Assembly: GCA_016286365.1 (NCBI GenBank)
Contig: JAEESN010000005.1
Span: forward strand, 1 to 64,000
DNA length: 64,000 nucleotides
Origin: Treponema sp.
Lineage (GTDB): Bacteria; Spirochaetota; Spirochaetia; Treponematales; Treponemataceae
Direction of reading: 5' to 3'
The notes beneath the pieces are model-generated. The model was not told the origin of the DNA. It searched no databases and saw only the letters and a program-made list of their open reading frames with translations. This document shows positions 9,256 through 19,339 of this stretch, one piece after another; the first letter of the stretch is position 1, and every line of letters starts with the position of its first letter. Position numbers and translations under genes: made by a program.

Positions 9256-10026
9256 TTAATTCCCAGAAACGGCATTGCTGTCTATTGTTACAGTTCCAAG
9301 GTATAAAATTTTACTGTACTGAGGGCTGTAATACATATCTACACCTGTTCCAACAGCAAAAAGACAGACATAATAAATATTGGGTTTAGAAAAAGAGCCC
9401 GATGAAAAATCAGAATCAGAATCAGCCGGAATTTTATTATTGTCTCCGTCGCGGTCAAAATTAAAAGTACTCTCTGAATCCATATTTCTTAAAGGGCGTG
9501 AATGTTCATAATCAGAGTTTATGGGATTTCCATTTACTTGAATTTGTGCACAATAATTTGAATCATAATCAGTAAGCCTGATGTTTACTTTTATGGGACT
9601 GTTTGAAGGGCTTTTTGGAATAAGAAGATCTGTTTTCTGTTCGTTCGAAACTCTTAATTTTTTATATTTCGAAATCAAACTCTGTGTAGCCGAAACACTC
9701 GTAGAAGTTGATTCAGAAGCAGTGATTAATCCAGAGCGTTCATTATACATGGTCTGAAAATTATTATAGATTTTATAATAAACTTCTGTTCCAAGGAAAG
9801 TTATCTCTGAATAATTTCCGCTTTCGTTTGTAAAAAATTCAAACTCTTTATTTTCATAAGACTGGATTTCTTCTACATCATTATGTTCAGGCTTTTTAGT
9901 AGTCTGATACGGTGCCTCAATTACCTCAAAGGTATCAAGACCGCAGGAAAGGTTAAATAAAAAAAGACACATAAGAATAATATTAAAAAGAAAAAACTTA
10001 AACTTATTCGTACGTGTCTTTTTCAT
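9256..10026 (-). CDS. Hypothetical lipoprotein
   Basis: Signal peptide with lipobox FNLSCG; 256 aa, no family recognised. Confidence 0.6.
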   Translation of the reverse strand: MKKTRTNKFKFFLFNIILMCLFLFNLSCGLDTFEVIEAPYQTTKKPEHNDVEEIQSYENKEFEFFTNESGNYSEITFLGTEVYYKIYNNFQTMYNERSGLITASESTSTSVSATQSLISKYKKLRVSNEQKTDLLIPKSPSNSPIKVNIRLTDYDSNYCAQIQVNGNPINSDYEHSRPLRNMDSESTFNFDRDGDNNKIPADSDSDFSSGSFSKPNIYYVCLFAVGTGVDMYYSPQYSKILYLGTVTIDSNAVSGN

Positions 10027-10044
10027 AAATACTGATTATTTATT

Positions 10045-10755
10045 TTATTTTGCTTCCTTAATTTCGTATGAAAGAAGACGTGTTTTTGCAATCATAGCAT
10101 AAGCATTTGAAGAGTCTTCATCAACTAATTTCTGATAAGCTTCTTTTGCTGCTTCTACATTTCCCTGCTGTTCAAGAACACGTGCATAGTTCAACATAGC
10201 GTGATATCTTAATCTGTTATTCTTATCTTCCGAAGCTGCTTTGTAACAGTCTGCTGCTTTTGAAAAATCTTTCAACTGTTCGTAGCATACAGCCTGCTGT
10301 GTATTGGCTAAAGAATATGTATAAGAATTCTTGTTCTTATCTGCTGCAGCTTTGTAATAAGCTACTGCATCATTATACTGTTCAAGACTTGCAAAAATAT
10401 CACCAAGCATGAGGTTTGCTCTTACTCCAACAATTCCGCCTTTATCTGCATATGGAGCAAGTGCTTCCTTAGCCTTATCAAACTTTTTAATCCAGTCATC
10501 TTCAGATGGAGCTGTTGTATTATCGATTAATTCGAATTTGATTGCATCAAGTTCACCAAGTTTTTTTGCAACAGAATTTTCTGTTACTTTTGAAACAATT
10601 ACATAAGAAAGTAATCCAACGCTTATAACAAGTAAAAGGATTGAAACAATCTTTCCGCGTGACTCTAAAAACGCACCAAGTTTTGCACCTGCTGTCTTTT
10701 TTTCTGCCTGTTTTGAATTTGTCTTTGCTTTGATTTTTGTATCAGTTTTTTTCAT
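10045..10755 (-). CDS. TPR membrane protein (YfgM-like organisation)
   Basis: N-terminal TM (IVSILLLVISVGLLSYVIV) then TPR repeats (LEQYNDAVAYYKAAADKNK, LKDFSKAADCYKAASED). Confidence 0.7.
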   Translation of the reverse strand: MKKTDTKIKAKTNSKQAEKKTAGAKLGAFLESRGKIVSILLLVISVGLLSYVIVSKVTENSVAKKLGELDAIKFELIDNTTAPSEDDWIKKFDKAKEALAPYADKGGIVGVRANLMLGDIFASLEQYNDAVAYYKAAADKNKNSYTYSLANTQQAVCYEQLKDFSKAADCYKAASEDKNNRLRYHAMLNYARVLEQQGNVEAAKEAYQKLVDEDSSNAYAMIAKTRLLSYEIKEAK

Positions 10756-10769
10756 TTTTTTCCTCAAAA

Positions 10770-11732
10770 CTACTCTTTATTTTTTATATTAAAATCATTT
10801 ATCAATTTTACCACATAAGTGCGTTGTATTCCAAGTACCTCTGCGGTTTTAGTTTGATTCCAGCCGTTTTCACGAAGCACCTTTAGAAGATATTTTTTCT
10901 TAAAGGCATCTGTTACGGCTTTAAGGCTCTTATCGTTTTCATCTGTGAATGATTCAATCGTATCATCCTGAATACTTTCCTGCCTTTGTAAGCCCTCAAG
11001 TCCAAGATCAGAAAAAGAAATCATTCCTTCGTTACCGACAATAAAGGCTCTCTGGATTGCATTAATGAGTTCATCACAATTTGCCTTCCATAAGTAATCC
11101 TGCATTTTTTTAATACACGAATCACTAAAGCCTTCGAATTTTAAGCCCGAATCCCTTCTGAATTTTTTAAGATAAAACTGAGCAATCGGAAGGATATCTT
11201 CCTGTCTCTGCCTTAAAGGTAAAAAATTCAATTTAACAACACTCAAACGAAAGTATAAATCTGAATTGAACTGCACTCCTGCAAATTTACTCAGCATTCC
11301 GGCTGATTGTTCAATTTCTGTTTCGCTCGAAGTGATTATCTTAACTTTTTTTGCTAAAAGCTCATCAAGATATGTCTCTTTTAAAAGGGTCTGCATATCC
11401 TGTGACAAAAGGTTTACATTATTTATAAATAAGGTTGCTCTTTCATCCGCCGCTTCTTTTATTTTTCCAAAAAGCTTTTTAATTCCTTCATCCTCAAAAA
11501 CCCGGCAATTTACTTCGTAGAAATTTTTAAAATCGGGTGAAGACGCAAGATGAACATGCTGAGAAAAAAGTCTTTTACCAGTGCCCCGCTCTCCACAAAG
11601 AAAAACAGGAACCGGACTTTCTGAAATTGATTTTACAATTCCTTTGAGGTTTTTTGTAAACTTACTGTTACCAGTTAACTCCGGAATTACCGACACTTTT
11701 TTCCCTGATTCAACCTTCAAAACAAAACGCAT
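10770..11732 (-). CDS. Degenerate sigma54-activator-like AAA+ protein with Fis-type HTH
   Basis: Walker A-like GERGTGKR and C-terminal LKVLRENGWNQTKTAEVLGIQRTYVVKLI (Fis HTH); several activator motifs absent. Confidence 0.8.
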   Translation of the reverse strand: MRFVLKVESGKKVSVIPELTGNSKFTKNLKGIVKSISESPVPVFLCGERGTGKRLFSQHVHLASSPDFKNFYEVNCRVFEDEGIKKLFGKIKEAADERATLFINNVNLLSQDMQTLLKETYLDELLAKKVKIITSSETEIEQSAGMLSKFAGVQFNSDLYFRLSVVKLNFLPLRQRQEDILPIAQFYLKKFRRDSGLKFEGFSDSCIKKMQDYLWKANCDELINAIQRAFIVGNEGMISFSDLGLEGLQRQESIQDDTIESFTDENDKSLKAVTDAFKKKYLLKVLRENGWNQTKTAEVLGIQRTYVVKLINDFNIKNKE

Positions 11733-11799
11733 TGCAGCTTAAAAAAGACATACAATGCGTTCGGTTTTAGAATATTAATCAATATGATTATAAATCATA

Positions 11800-13515
11800 T
11801 TAGTCATTCTGCTGTGATTTAATCATATCTCCAAGAGTATATGCTCCGTCATCATTGTTGCCGGAATCCATATACTGAGAAATTTCATCACGCTGCTGCT
11901 TTCTCTTATATTCACGTACAGAGAATGCAACCTTTTCCTTTTCGGTGTTTACATCAACTACATAAACATTGATTTTATCACCTGGCTTATATTTTGCTAC
12001 TGCTTCTTCGTAAGGAACGTCTTTGTCTTCGCTTAAGTTAGCTTTGTTTACAAGACCTTCGATTCCATTAGGAGCTTTTACGAATACACCGAAATCTGTA
12101 ATAGAAGTGATTTCTCCTTCTACTGTAGAACCAGCTTTGTATTCTTCTGCAAATGCCTTCCAAGGATTATCTGTAAGCTGTTTAATACCAACTTTAATTT
12201 TACGTGCTTCTGGATCGCATTCAATAACAACTGCATCAATTTCTTTATCAACTGTTAATTCGCTTCCAGGATGTTTAACTTTCTTTGTCCATGAAATATC
12301 ATCTGCATGAAGGAATGCATCGATTCCATCTTCAAGAGCCATGAAAGCACCGATGTTTGTAATCTTAACGATTTTACCGTGTACTTTTGTTCCTACAGGA
12401 TATTTATCTGCGATTGTTTCCCATGGATTAGCCTGTGTCTGTTTAAGACCGAGTGAAACACGACCAGCCTGGATATCGTATCCAAGAATCATTGCTTCTA
12501 CTTCATCGCCAACATTTACCATGTCGCCAGGTTTATTAACTTTCTTTGTCCAAGAGAATTCAGATATATGAACAAGACCTTCGATTCCTTTTTCGAGTTC
12601 TACAAAGGCACCGAATTCTGTAAGTTTTGTTACCTTACCTTTTACAACATCATTAACATGATATTTTTCTTCGAAGTGTACCCATGGATCTTCTGTAAAG
12701 TGTTTGAGGGAAAGATTGATTCTCTTTTCTTCCTGATCAAGGCGGATAACCTTAAGTTCGATTTCCTGACCTTTCTTTACGAAATCCTTAGGACGAGCTA
12801 CATGCCCCCATGACATATCATTGATGTGGAGAAGACCATCAAAGCCTCCCAAATCGATGAATGCACCAAAGCTTGTAAAGCTCTTTACTGTACCCTTAAC
12901 TGTGTCACCAATACTTGTTGAAGCAAAGAATGCATCGCGCTTTTCGTTGATAGCTTCTTCGAGATACTTTCTGCGTGTTACAACAGGATTTAAGTGAGAT
13001 TCTGAATACAGACGTTCTATATAGAATTTTGATTTTACACCAATTAAATCTTCTGGTTTTTCAACTTTATCTACAGAGGCCTGACTTGTTGGCAGGAATG
13101 CCAGTCTTTCAACACCAAGATCAACTTCGTATCCGCTTTTTACAACTTTTACGATCTTACCGTCTACCGGTGTCTTGTCTTTGTAAGCCTGCTGAATTTC
13201 TTTCAAATAACGTTTTGAATCAGCTCTTTTTTTAGATAGAACAGGACCATTTGAATTATGACCTGTTAACATTGCCTGAACTCTATCCCCTTCTTTCGGC
13301 AGCTCTTCGTCTGCGAACTCCGCAACAGGGATTAAACCCTCTGATTTGTCTCCAATATCAACATAGACATAGTCATTGGTAACCTGTACAACAACACCTT
13401 CTACCATCTGACCAGACTGTGGTGCATCAAAGTTTTTCAGAGATTCCTCTAATTGTGTCTGGAAATCGCTCTTGGAGTTCTGAGCTTCTTCCTTTTCCAC
13501 TTCCATTTCTTCCAT
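11800..13515 (-). CDS. rpsA: 30S ribosomal protein S1
   Basis: Six tandem S1 domains (e.g. VKGTVKSFTSFGAFIDLGGFDGLLHINDMSW); follows cmk. Confidence 0.95.
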   Translation of the reverse strand: MEEMEVEKEEAQNSKSDFQTQLEESLKNFDAPQSGQMVEGVVVQVTNDYVYVDIGDKSEGLIPVAEFADEELPKEGDRVQAMLTGHNSNGPVLSKKRADSKRYLKEIQQAYKDKTPVDGKIVKVVKSGYEVDLGVERLAFLPTSQASVDKVEKPEDLIGVKSKFYIERLYSESHLNPVVTRRKYLEEAINEKRDAFFASTSIGDTVKGTVKSFTSFGAFIDLGGFDGLLHINDMSWGHVARPKDFVKKGQEIELKVIRLDQEEKRINLSLKHFTEDPWVHFEEKYHVNDVVKGKVTKLTEFGAFVELEKGIEGLVHISEFSWTKKVNKPGDMVNVGDEVEAMILGYDIQAGRVSLGLKQTQANPWETIADKYPVGTKVHGKIVKITNIGAFMALEDGIDAFLHADDISWTKKVKHPGSELTVDKEIDAVVIECDPEARKIKVGIKQLTDNPWKAFAEEYKAGSTVEGEITSITDFGVFVKAPNGIEGLVNKANLSEDKDVPYEEAVAKYKPGDKINVYVVDVNTEKEKVAFSVREYKRKQQRDEISQYMDSGNNDDGAYTLGDMIKSQQND

Positions 13516-13531
13516 TTTTGACCCTTAATTT

Positions 13532-14164
13532 TTATGAAATTTGTTTTAATATTATCGCACAAACATTATCTATCGTCAAGGTGGAAGTATCGATATATAA
13601 AGCATCCGGTGCGATTTTTAAAGCCCCTTCTTTTTTATTTCTGTCGATTTCGTCACGCTTTTCGATAGATTCTTTTATCTCTTCGAGCGTCATATCACTT
13701 ACACCCTGATCAAAACGTCTTTTTGCGCGAACCTCTGCACTTGCATCAAGGAATACCTTAACATCAGCATTCGGAAATACAACTGTAGTCATATCGCGGC
13801 CTTCGCAGACTATATCGAGTGATTTTGTGATTGTACGCATCAAATCATTTACAAGATGACGGAGAGGAACGATTGCACTCACCTGCGCAACATTTTTTGC
13901 AACACGGTCGTCGTGAAGGTGCGCAGTAACATCTGTTTCGTTTAAGATAAAATGACTTTCTTTTGTGTATTCAAGATTCTGCTTTTTACAAAACTCTACG
14001 GTCTTTTCTTCGTCGGAATAATCGATACCAGCATCCAAAATAGCAATTGTGAATGCACGGTAAAATCCGCCAGAATTTAAAAATGTGATGTTGAGCTTTT
14101 CTGCAAGCATCGAAGCGATTGTACTTTTTCCAGTTCCGGCTGGTCCGTCAATAGCAATAATCAT
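13532..14164 (-). CDS. cmk: Cytidylate kinase
   Basis: MIIAIDGPAGTGKSTIASMLAEKL, CEGRDMTTVVFPNADVKVFLDASAEVRAKRR. Confidence 0.95.
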   Translation of the reverse strand: MIIAIDGPAGTGKSTIASMLAEKLNITFLNSGGFYRAFTIAILDAGIDYSDEEKTVEFCKKQNLEYTKESHFILNETDVTAHLHDDRVAKNVAQVSAIVPLRHLVNDLMRTITKSLDIVCEGRDMTTVVFPNADVKVFLDASAEVRAKRRFDQGVSDMTLEEIKESIEKRDEIDRNKKEGALKIAPDALYIDTSTLTIDNVCAIILKQIS

Positions 14165-14185
14165 ATTATCTCCTGAAAATCGATT

Positions 14186-14983
14186 TTAATTTTTACAAAG
14201 TTTTAGAAGCCCCTTTACTTCGGCTGCCGTCAGATCGCGGGAATCGCCCGGGCGAAGATCATCAAGATTGATATTTCCGATTCTTACACGCACAAGCGAT
14301 TTTGTGCCGATGTTCACGCTTTCGAGCATACGTCTGATTTCGCGGTTTTTGCCTTCTATAAGGACTATCTTTAATTTTCTTTCTTTTAATTTTACCACAC
14401 GAACGCTCTTATAAAAAACCCCTTCAACCCTGATTCCGTGCTCAAGTTTAGAAGGAAGCTCGTCCGGGATATCCTGACTTGTCTCTACAATATATTCTTT
14501 TTCTACCTGACTCGACGGATGAGAAAGTTTTGCCGCAAAGTCCCCGTCGTTTGTAAAGAGGATCATACCCTTGGAATACATGTCCAGGCGGCCGACGTTG
14601 TACAGGCGTTCTGAATATTTTGATTTAAGGAGGTCGGCCGCCACTTCGCGGCCTTTTTCGTCAGAAGACGAGCATACAAAACCTGCAGGCTTATTAAGTA
14701 AGACGTAACGTTTAACTGCTTCCAGTCTGATTTTTTTTCCGTCGACTAAAACTTCATCTGTGGGTTTTACCTTTGTTCCAAGCTCCTTTACGACACTGCC
14801 GTTTACGCTTACCCTTCCGTCCAGAATAATCTGTTCAGAAGCACGTCTGCTTGCAACACCACAATGTGCCAGAAAAACCTGAAGTCTGAGCTCCTCGCCG
14901 GATGCCGCATTTGCAGATGAATCCGCCGGAATCTTTGAAATTTCAGATGCAGTTGAATCTGCGCGTTCTTTACTATCTTGCAA
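14186..14983 (-). CDS. rluB: RluB-type pseudouridine synthase
   Basis: N-terminal S4 domain (LQVFLAHCGVASRRASEQII), VGRLDMYSKGMILFTNDGDFAAKLSHP. Confidence 0.88.
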   Translation of the reverse strand: MQDSKERADSTASEISKIPADSSANAASGEELRLQVFLAHCGVASRRASEQIILDGRVSVNGSVVKELGTKVKPTDEVLVDGKKIRLEAVKRYVLLNKPAGFVCSSSDEKGREVAADLLKSKYSERLYNVGRLDMYSKGMILFTNDGDFAAKLSHPSSQVEKEYIVETSQDIPDELPSKLEHGIRVEGVFYKSVRVVKLKERKLKIVLIEGKNREIRRMLESVNIGTKSLVRVRIGNINLDDLRPGDSRDLTAAEVKGLLKLCKN

Positions 14984-15512
14984 GTTCGAATCTCTCCTGC
15001 TCGTCTTCGTCGAGTTTTGGCAGTTCCGAAATGCTGTTTAATCTGAATAATCTTAAGAATTCTTTTGTAGTTCCGAATAAGGTTGGGCGCCCTGGAACTT
15101 CTTTTTTACCCACTTCTTTAATCAGGTTTCTTTCTATAAGCAGACGGATCATATTGTCTACGCTTACACCACGGATCGCTTCGATTTCTGCACGGGTAAT
15201 CGGCTGTGAATATGCAATGATTGCTAAAGTTTCCATTGCAGAACGTGAAAGACGACCTTCCCTCTTAGAACCGTAAAATTCTTTTAAAACTTCCCAGTAT
15301 TCTTTTTTAGGAGCAAGACACCATCCGCCTGTAATCATTACAAGTTCAATACCTGAGTCTTCTGCGTTATATTTTTCCTTTAATCTTTCAAGACATTTTT
15401 CAACAACTTCTTCCGAAAGCTGTGCCTTGTTCGAAAGAACTTTTACAGTTAAAGGTTCGCTTTCTAAGAATAGAATTGTTTCAACGAGTGCTGTTTCTTT
15501 ATTAAAATCCAT
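14973..15512 (-). CDS. scpB: Segregation and condensation protein B
   Basis: LSRSAMETLAIIAYSQPITRAEIEAIRGVSVDNMIRLLIERNLI, GRPTLFGTTKEFL. Confidence 0.95.
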   Translation of the reverse strand: MDFNKETALVETILFLESEPLTVKVLSNKAQLSEEVVEKCLERLKEKYNAEDSGIELVMITGGWCLAPKKEYWEVLKEFYGSKREGRLSRSAMETLAIIAYSQPITRAEIEAIRGVSVDNMIRLLIERNLIKEVGKKEVPGRPTLFGTTKEFLRLFRLNSISELPKLDEDEQERFELAR

Positions 15513-15525
15513 ATCATCCTTTGGC

Positions 15526-15607
15526 GGTAGAAATTCTACCTTAGAGCCGTTTTTCGATCATCCCAGACGGTTTAATGGCTCGCCAAAAAGGATTTTCGAT
15601 TGCCGGC
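15526..15607 (-). repeat. Structured intergenic element, copy B (between scpA and scpB)
   Basis: Minus strand: gccggcaatcgaaaatcc...gggatgatcgaaaaacggctctaa-ggtagaatttctacc; same layout as 8483-8570. Confidence 0.65.
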
Positions 15608-16420
15608 TTAGTTAGAAGTTAATTCTTCTTCTGTAGGAACGTATCCTGAATTATCTTCTCTTACGCATATCTTTATATCACCAAAAAGCTTATTTTGGAA
15701 GATGGTAATCATCTTAAATTTTACTGCTTCGAGGATTGCCATAAATGCGCAGATAATATCCATTTCGTTACCCGGGCGTGTGAGTAGATCCGTAAACATA
15801 CATTCTTTTTTATCTTCAAGAAGCTCGTTCATCAAAGTGATTTTTTCGTTTACGGAAATCTCTTCATACATATTCAAAATCTTTTCATTTGAATACTGAT
15901 GCATCATCGCTTTAAAGATGTCCTGCATCTGCTGAAGTAATTCCCAGGTATCAACTTCTTCCCACATCTCTTCTGATTCATCAAACGGAAGAACTCTCTG
16001 GATTTTCTTTCTTTCAAAGTTCCATTCAGAATCATCTTCCTGCTCTTCCATCAATGTAGAAAGCTTTTTAAATTTCTGATATTCGATTAATTTGTCTACA
16101 AGTTCCTGTCGTGGATCTTCTTCGTCTTCATCTTCATAACTGAATTCAACCGGAAGAAGCATTCGGCTTTTGATATAGATTAATTTTGCGGCCCAGCTGT
16201 AAAACTCAGAAAGGTCACCCAAATCTGTCTGAACTGCATAATCAAGATATTCAAGATACTGTTCTGTTATCTGTGCAATAGGGATGTCGTAAATATTAAT
16301 TTTACTTTCGCGGATAAGGCTCCACAATAAATCAAGAGGTCCTTCAAATTCCCCGGCCTTATACGCATGCTTTTCTTTTGTAGCAACTACTGTTTCTGAA
16401 TTATTTGTTTTCTGGTCCAT
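15608..16420 (-). CDS. scpA: Segregation and condensation protein A
   Basis: EFEGPLDLLWSLIRESKINIYDIPIAQITEQYLEYL; followed by scpB. Start 16420 or 16432. Confidence 0.94.
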   Translation of the reverse strand: MDQKTNNSETVVATKEKHAYKAGEFEGPLDLLWSLIRESKINIYDIPIAQITEQYLEYLDYAVQTDLGDLSEFYSWAAKLIYIKSRMLLPVEFSYEDEDEEDPRQELVDKLIEYQKFKKLSTLMEEQEDDSEWNFERKKIQRVLPFDESEEMWEEVDTWELLQQMQDIFKAMMHQYSNEKILNMYEEISVNEKITLMNELLEDKKECMFTDLLTRPGNEMDIICAFMAILEAVKFKMITIFQNKLFGDIKICVREDNSGYVPTEEELTSN

Positions 16421-16970
16421 TAAAACTACCACCTGTAAAAGGAATAAAATCTTTTGCAGAAAGAAACATTTCGATTCCCCCGCTCTTTCCCTGTTTTTCC
16501 AAAGCAGTAAGGGAATCCGTATATTTTTTCCTTATTTTACAATCGGCAACTTTTTCTAAAATCTCAAGTGCAGGAATCATTACAAAAGCCCTCTCCAAAA
16601 TCCTTATATGCGGAATCTGAAGTTCAGGCAGATTGATGATTTCGTCACCGAACAATTCTATATCTATATCTATGGAACGCGGGCCAAACCTTATTTCTTT
16701 AGTTCTGTCCCTTCCATATTTTGCCTCAATCTGGTGGATAGTTTTAAGAAGCTCTAAAGCATCAGCATTATCAGGCATAAAACCCAAAACCGCCATGTTA
16801 TAAAAATCATTCTGATCTTCAACATACATTGCTTTGGTTTTATACACTGATGAGAATTTTACATTCTCAAGAAGATGAGCCAGATCATGACAAGCGCATC
16901 CTAATAATTCAACGGATGACTTATCGTCAAAACTCTTATTAGAACCAAGCCCTAATAAAACTCTTTTCAT
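16401..16970 (-). CDS. folK: 2-amino-4-hydroxy-6-hydroxymethyldihydropteridine diphosphokinase
   Basis: VLLGLGSNKS..., RFGPRSIDIDIELFGDEIINLPELQIPHIRILERAFVMIPALE. Confidence 0.92.
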   Translation of the reverse strand: MKRVLLGLGSNKSFDDKSSVELLGCACHDLAHLLENVKFSSVYKTKAMYVEDQNDFYNMAVLGFMPDNADALELLKTIHQIEAKYGRDRTKEIRFGPRSIDIDIELFGDEIINLPELQIPHIRILERAFVMIPALEILEKVADCKIRKKYTDSLTALEKQGKSGGIEMFLSAKDFIPFTGGSFNGPENK

Positions 16971-18055
16971 TAATTCAAACCGTCAGTCTCTTTCGCTTTA
17001 GCTGCCGGTTCTCCTTCTTTAGGTTTAATAACCTGTCCCTGGAAAACTTCAGCACGAATTCTTGTCTCGATATTCTTTGCAAGGTCCGGATTCTGTTCGA
17101 TATACGAAACGGCATTTTCCTTGCCCTGGCCGATTTTTTCTTCGCCCATCGTATACCAGGCTCCCCTCTTATCAATAATTCCGTGTTTAACGGCAGAATC
17201 AAGAAGGCTCGCAGCAGCAGAAATTCCCTTACCAAAATAAATATCAATCTCACACTTTCTGAACGGTGGCGCAACCTTATTCTTTACAATCTTGACTCGG
17301 ACTCTGTTACCTAAAGCTTCTTCTTCGCCTTTGCCATCAATCGTCTCGATACGTCTTATTTCAAGTCGTACAGATGAATAAAACTTCAACGCCTGTCCAC
17401 CAGTTGTTGTTTCAGGATTACCAAACATAACCCCAATCTTCATACGTATCTGGTTAATAAACACAACAATACAGTTAGACTTTCCAATCACTGCAGTAAG
17501 TTTTCTCAATGCCTGGCTCATAAGTCTTGCCTGCATACCCATTACCGCATCACCCATCTCACCTTCGATTTCTTTCTCAGGTGTCAAAGCCGCAACAGAG
17601 TCAACAACTACAATATCAACAGCGCCGCTTCTTACTAAATTCTCAGTAATCTCAAGAGCCTGTTCACCGGTATCCGGCTGGGAAACCCATAACTCATCAA
17701 TGTTTACACCAAGATTCTTAGCATAAGTTGGATCAAGAGCATGTTCCGCATCAACAAACGCAGCAACACCTCCAAGTTTCTGTGCTTCAGCAATAGCATG
17801 TAAAGCAAGTGTTGTCTTACCCGAGCTCTCAGGACCGTACATTTCGATTACGCGTCCGCGAGGGTAACCACCAATGCCCAGAGCTTCATCAAGAAGGATA
17901 GATCCCGAAGGAATCACATCAATCCCGGAAACATTAGCTTTATCGCCAAGCTTCATCAGAGAACCCTGTCCAAACTGTTTTTCAATCTGAAGGCGTGCAG
18001 CCTCCAAAGCTTTCATTTTTTCCGAAAGATCCATATTAGAATTTTCGTTCGACAT
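16970..18055 (-). CDS. recA: Recombinase A
   Basis: [37 protein letters not shown], full-length 361 aa. Confidence 0.98.
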   Translation of the reverse strand: MSNENSNMDLSEKMKALEAARLQIEKQFGQGSLMKLGDKANVSGIDVIPSGSILLDEALGIGGYPRGRVIEMYGPESSGKTTLALHAIAEAQKLGGVAAFVDAEHALDPTYAKNLGVNIDELWVSQPDTGEQALEITENLVRSGAVDIVVVDSVAALTPEKEIEGEMGDAVMGMQARLMSQALRKLTAVIGKSNCIVVFINQIRMKIGVMFGNPETTTGGQALKFYSSVRLEIRRIETIDGKGEEEALGNRVRVKIVKNKVAPPFRKCEIDIYFGKGISAAASLLDSAVKHGIIDKRGAWYTMGEEKIGQGKENAVSYIEQNPDLAKNIETRIRAEVFQGQVIKPKEGEPAAKAKETDGLN

Positions 18056-18229
18056 AACTAGCCACCTTCCTCCCTGTATATAATATGGCTTTTACTTTGA
18101 AAAAAAGACCATTTTCGGTGATTTTTTTTCAAAAAATTTTCATTTTCTTTATGATTATAGTGTATTTTAAACTAATTTGCTTGTTAAAAGAGGAATTTTT
18201 AAAAAATTTTAGAAGATTATGTTAAAAAA

Positions 18230-19333
18230 TTATTCGGCAAATCCGTCGTTAACGCTCTGATAAACAGCCTTACCTTCGAGGTAAACTTTTTTATCTTCGG
18301 TGCAGATTTTACCAAGAATCTTTACTGCCTGGTCTGTTACAATGCCAGGATCTCTGTCAAAGCGGACGTTTACAATACCGTTCAAAACAGTACCAGAATC
18401 ATATCCAACTAAAAGCCTGCACGAATATGCTCCGCTTTCGCTTATGACAACATCAGAAATTTTTCCGGCCCAGTCTACATAACAGTCAATATATAAGGCT
18501 GGATCTGCTTCTACTTCATCAAAGGTCGGGACATCAGTTATGGAATCAAAGGTTGGAGGCTCAAGATAAGACATCACAACCTGAACCTTTGCCTTAATCG
18601 AAAGAGCAGCATTTGAATTCAAGATTCTGTTTATTTCTACCTGGGCTGCATTATCGCGGCGGGACTGAAAATAAGAGAGAATGTTTGCGTAAGAATCCTT
18701 AATCTGATTGTTTGTAAGGATATATTTAAATGTCTGACCCGAAAGATCTTTTTCCTGAGGATTGATGCTTTCGTCCCTTGTTAAAACTAAATCAGAGAGG
18801 TCTTTACGGCTTCCTTCGTAATAATTGTTTCTTGGAATAAAAATGAATGCAGCAATACATCCGAGCACTAAGAAAATAAACGGAATGATTATGCTTGCGG
18901 CACGTTCCGGATTAACACCAAGAGGAGGATAAAACTGTTCGATTCTTCCTGTATCTACCCAGCGGCAGATTGTATCATAATCCCCTCGAGTTCTGATAAA
19001 CTCCATGGCATCTTTAGCAGTCTGATTATTTGGATCGTTATCGCGCACTTCCATGTAATACTGTAAAGCACGGTCAGTATCTCCGCGGCGTAAAAAGATG
19101 GCAGCCTGTCCAAGAAGAAGTCTTGTATCTGTAACGTTGAGTCTTCTTGCCATCTGAAAGCATGTTACAGAAGAACCAACGTCTCCTACATAAAGACATG
19201 CAATTCCAAGTGCAAGATAGTATTCAAAATTATCTTCATAAACTTCTGAACGGCCGTCTAACAGCTTTACTGCAGTCGCAAACTTTCGTCTGCGCATATA
19301 CTTCCATGCTAATGTTAATACATCCTGTGCCAT
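18230..19333 (-). CDS. TPR-containing membrane protein
   Basis: TPR-like N-terminus, central TM (ASIIIPFIFLVLGCIAAFIFI), C-terminal globular domain. Confidence 0.65.
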   Translation of the reverse strand: MAQDVLTLAWKYMRRRKFATAVKLLDGRSEVYEDNFEYYLALGIACLYVGDVGSSVTCFQMARRLNVTDTRLLLGQAAIFLRRGDTDRALQYYMEVRDNDPNNQTAKDAMEFIRTRGDYDTICRWVDTGRIEQFYPPLGVNPERAASIIIPFIFLVLGCIAAFIFIPRNNYYEGSRKDLSDLVLTRDESINPQEKDLSGQTFKYILTNNQIKDSYANILSYFQSRRDNAAQVEINRILNSNAALSIKAKVQVVMSYLEPPTFDSITDVPTFDEVEADPALYIDCYVDWAGKISDVVISESGAYSCRLLVGYDSGTVLNGIVNVRFDRDPGIVTDQAVKILGKICTEDKKVYLEGKAVYQSVNDGFAE

Positions 19334-19339
19334 AACTTT

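Noticed and set aside
12023-13235. Plus-strand ORFs inside rpsA
   Set aside because: Antisense to the S1 repeats; spurious periodic ORFs.
15608-16970. Possible scpA-folK gene fusion or frameshift from overlapping ORFs
   Set aside because: The 20-32 nt overlap is ordinary translational coupling; both proteins are complete with intact motifs.
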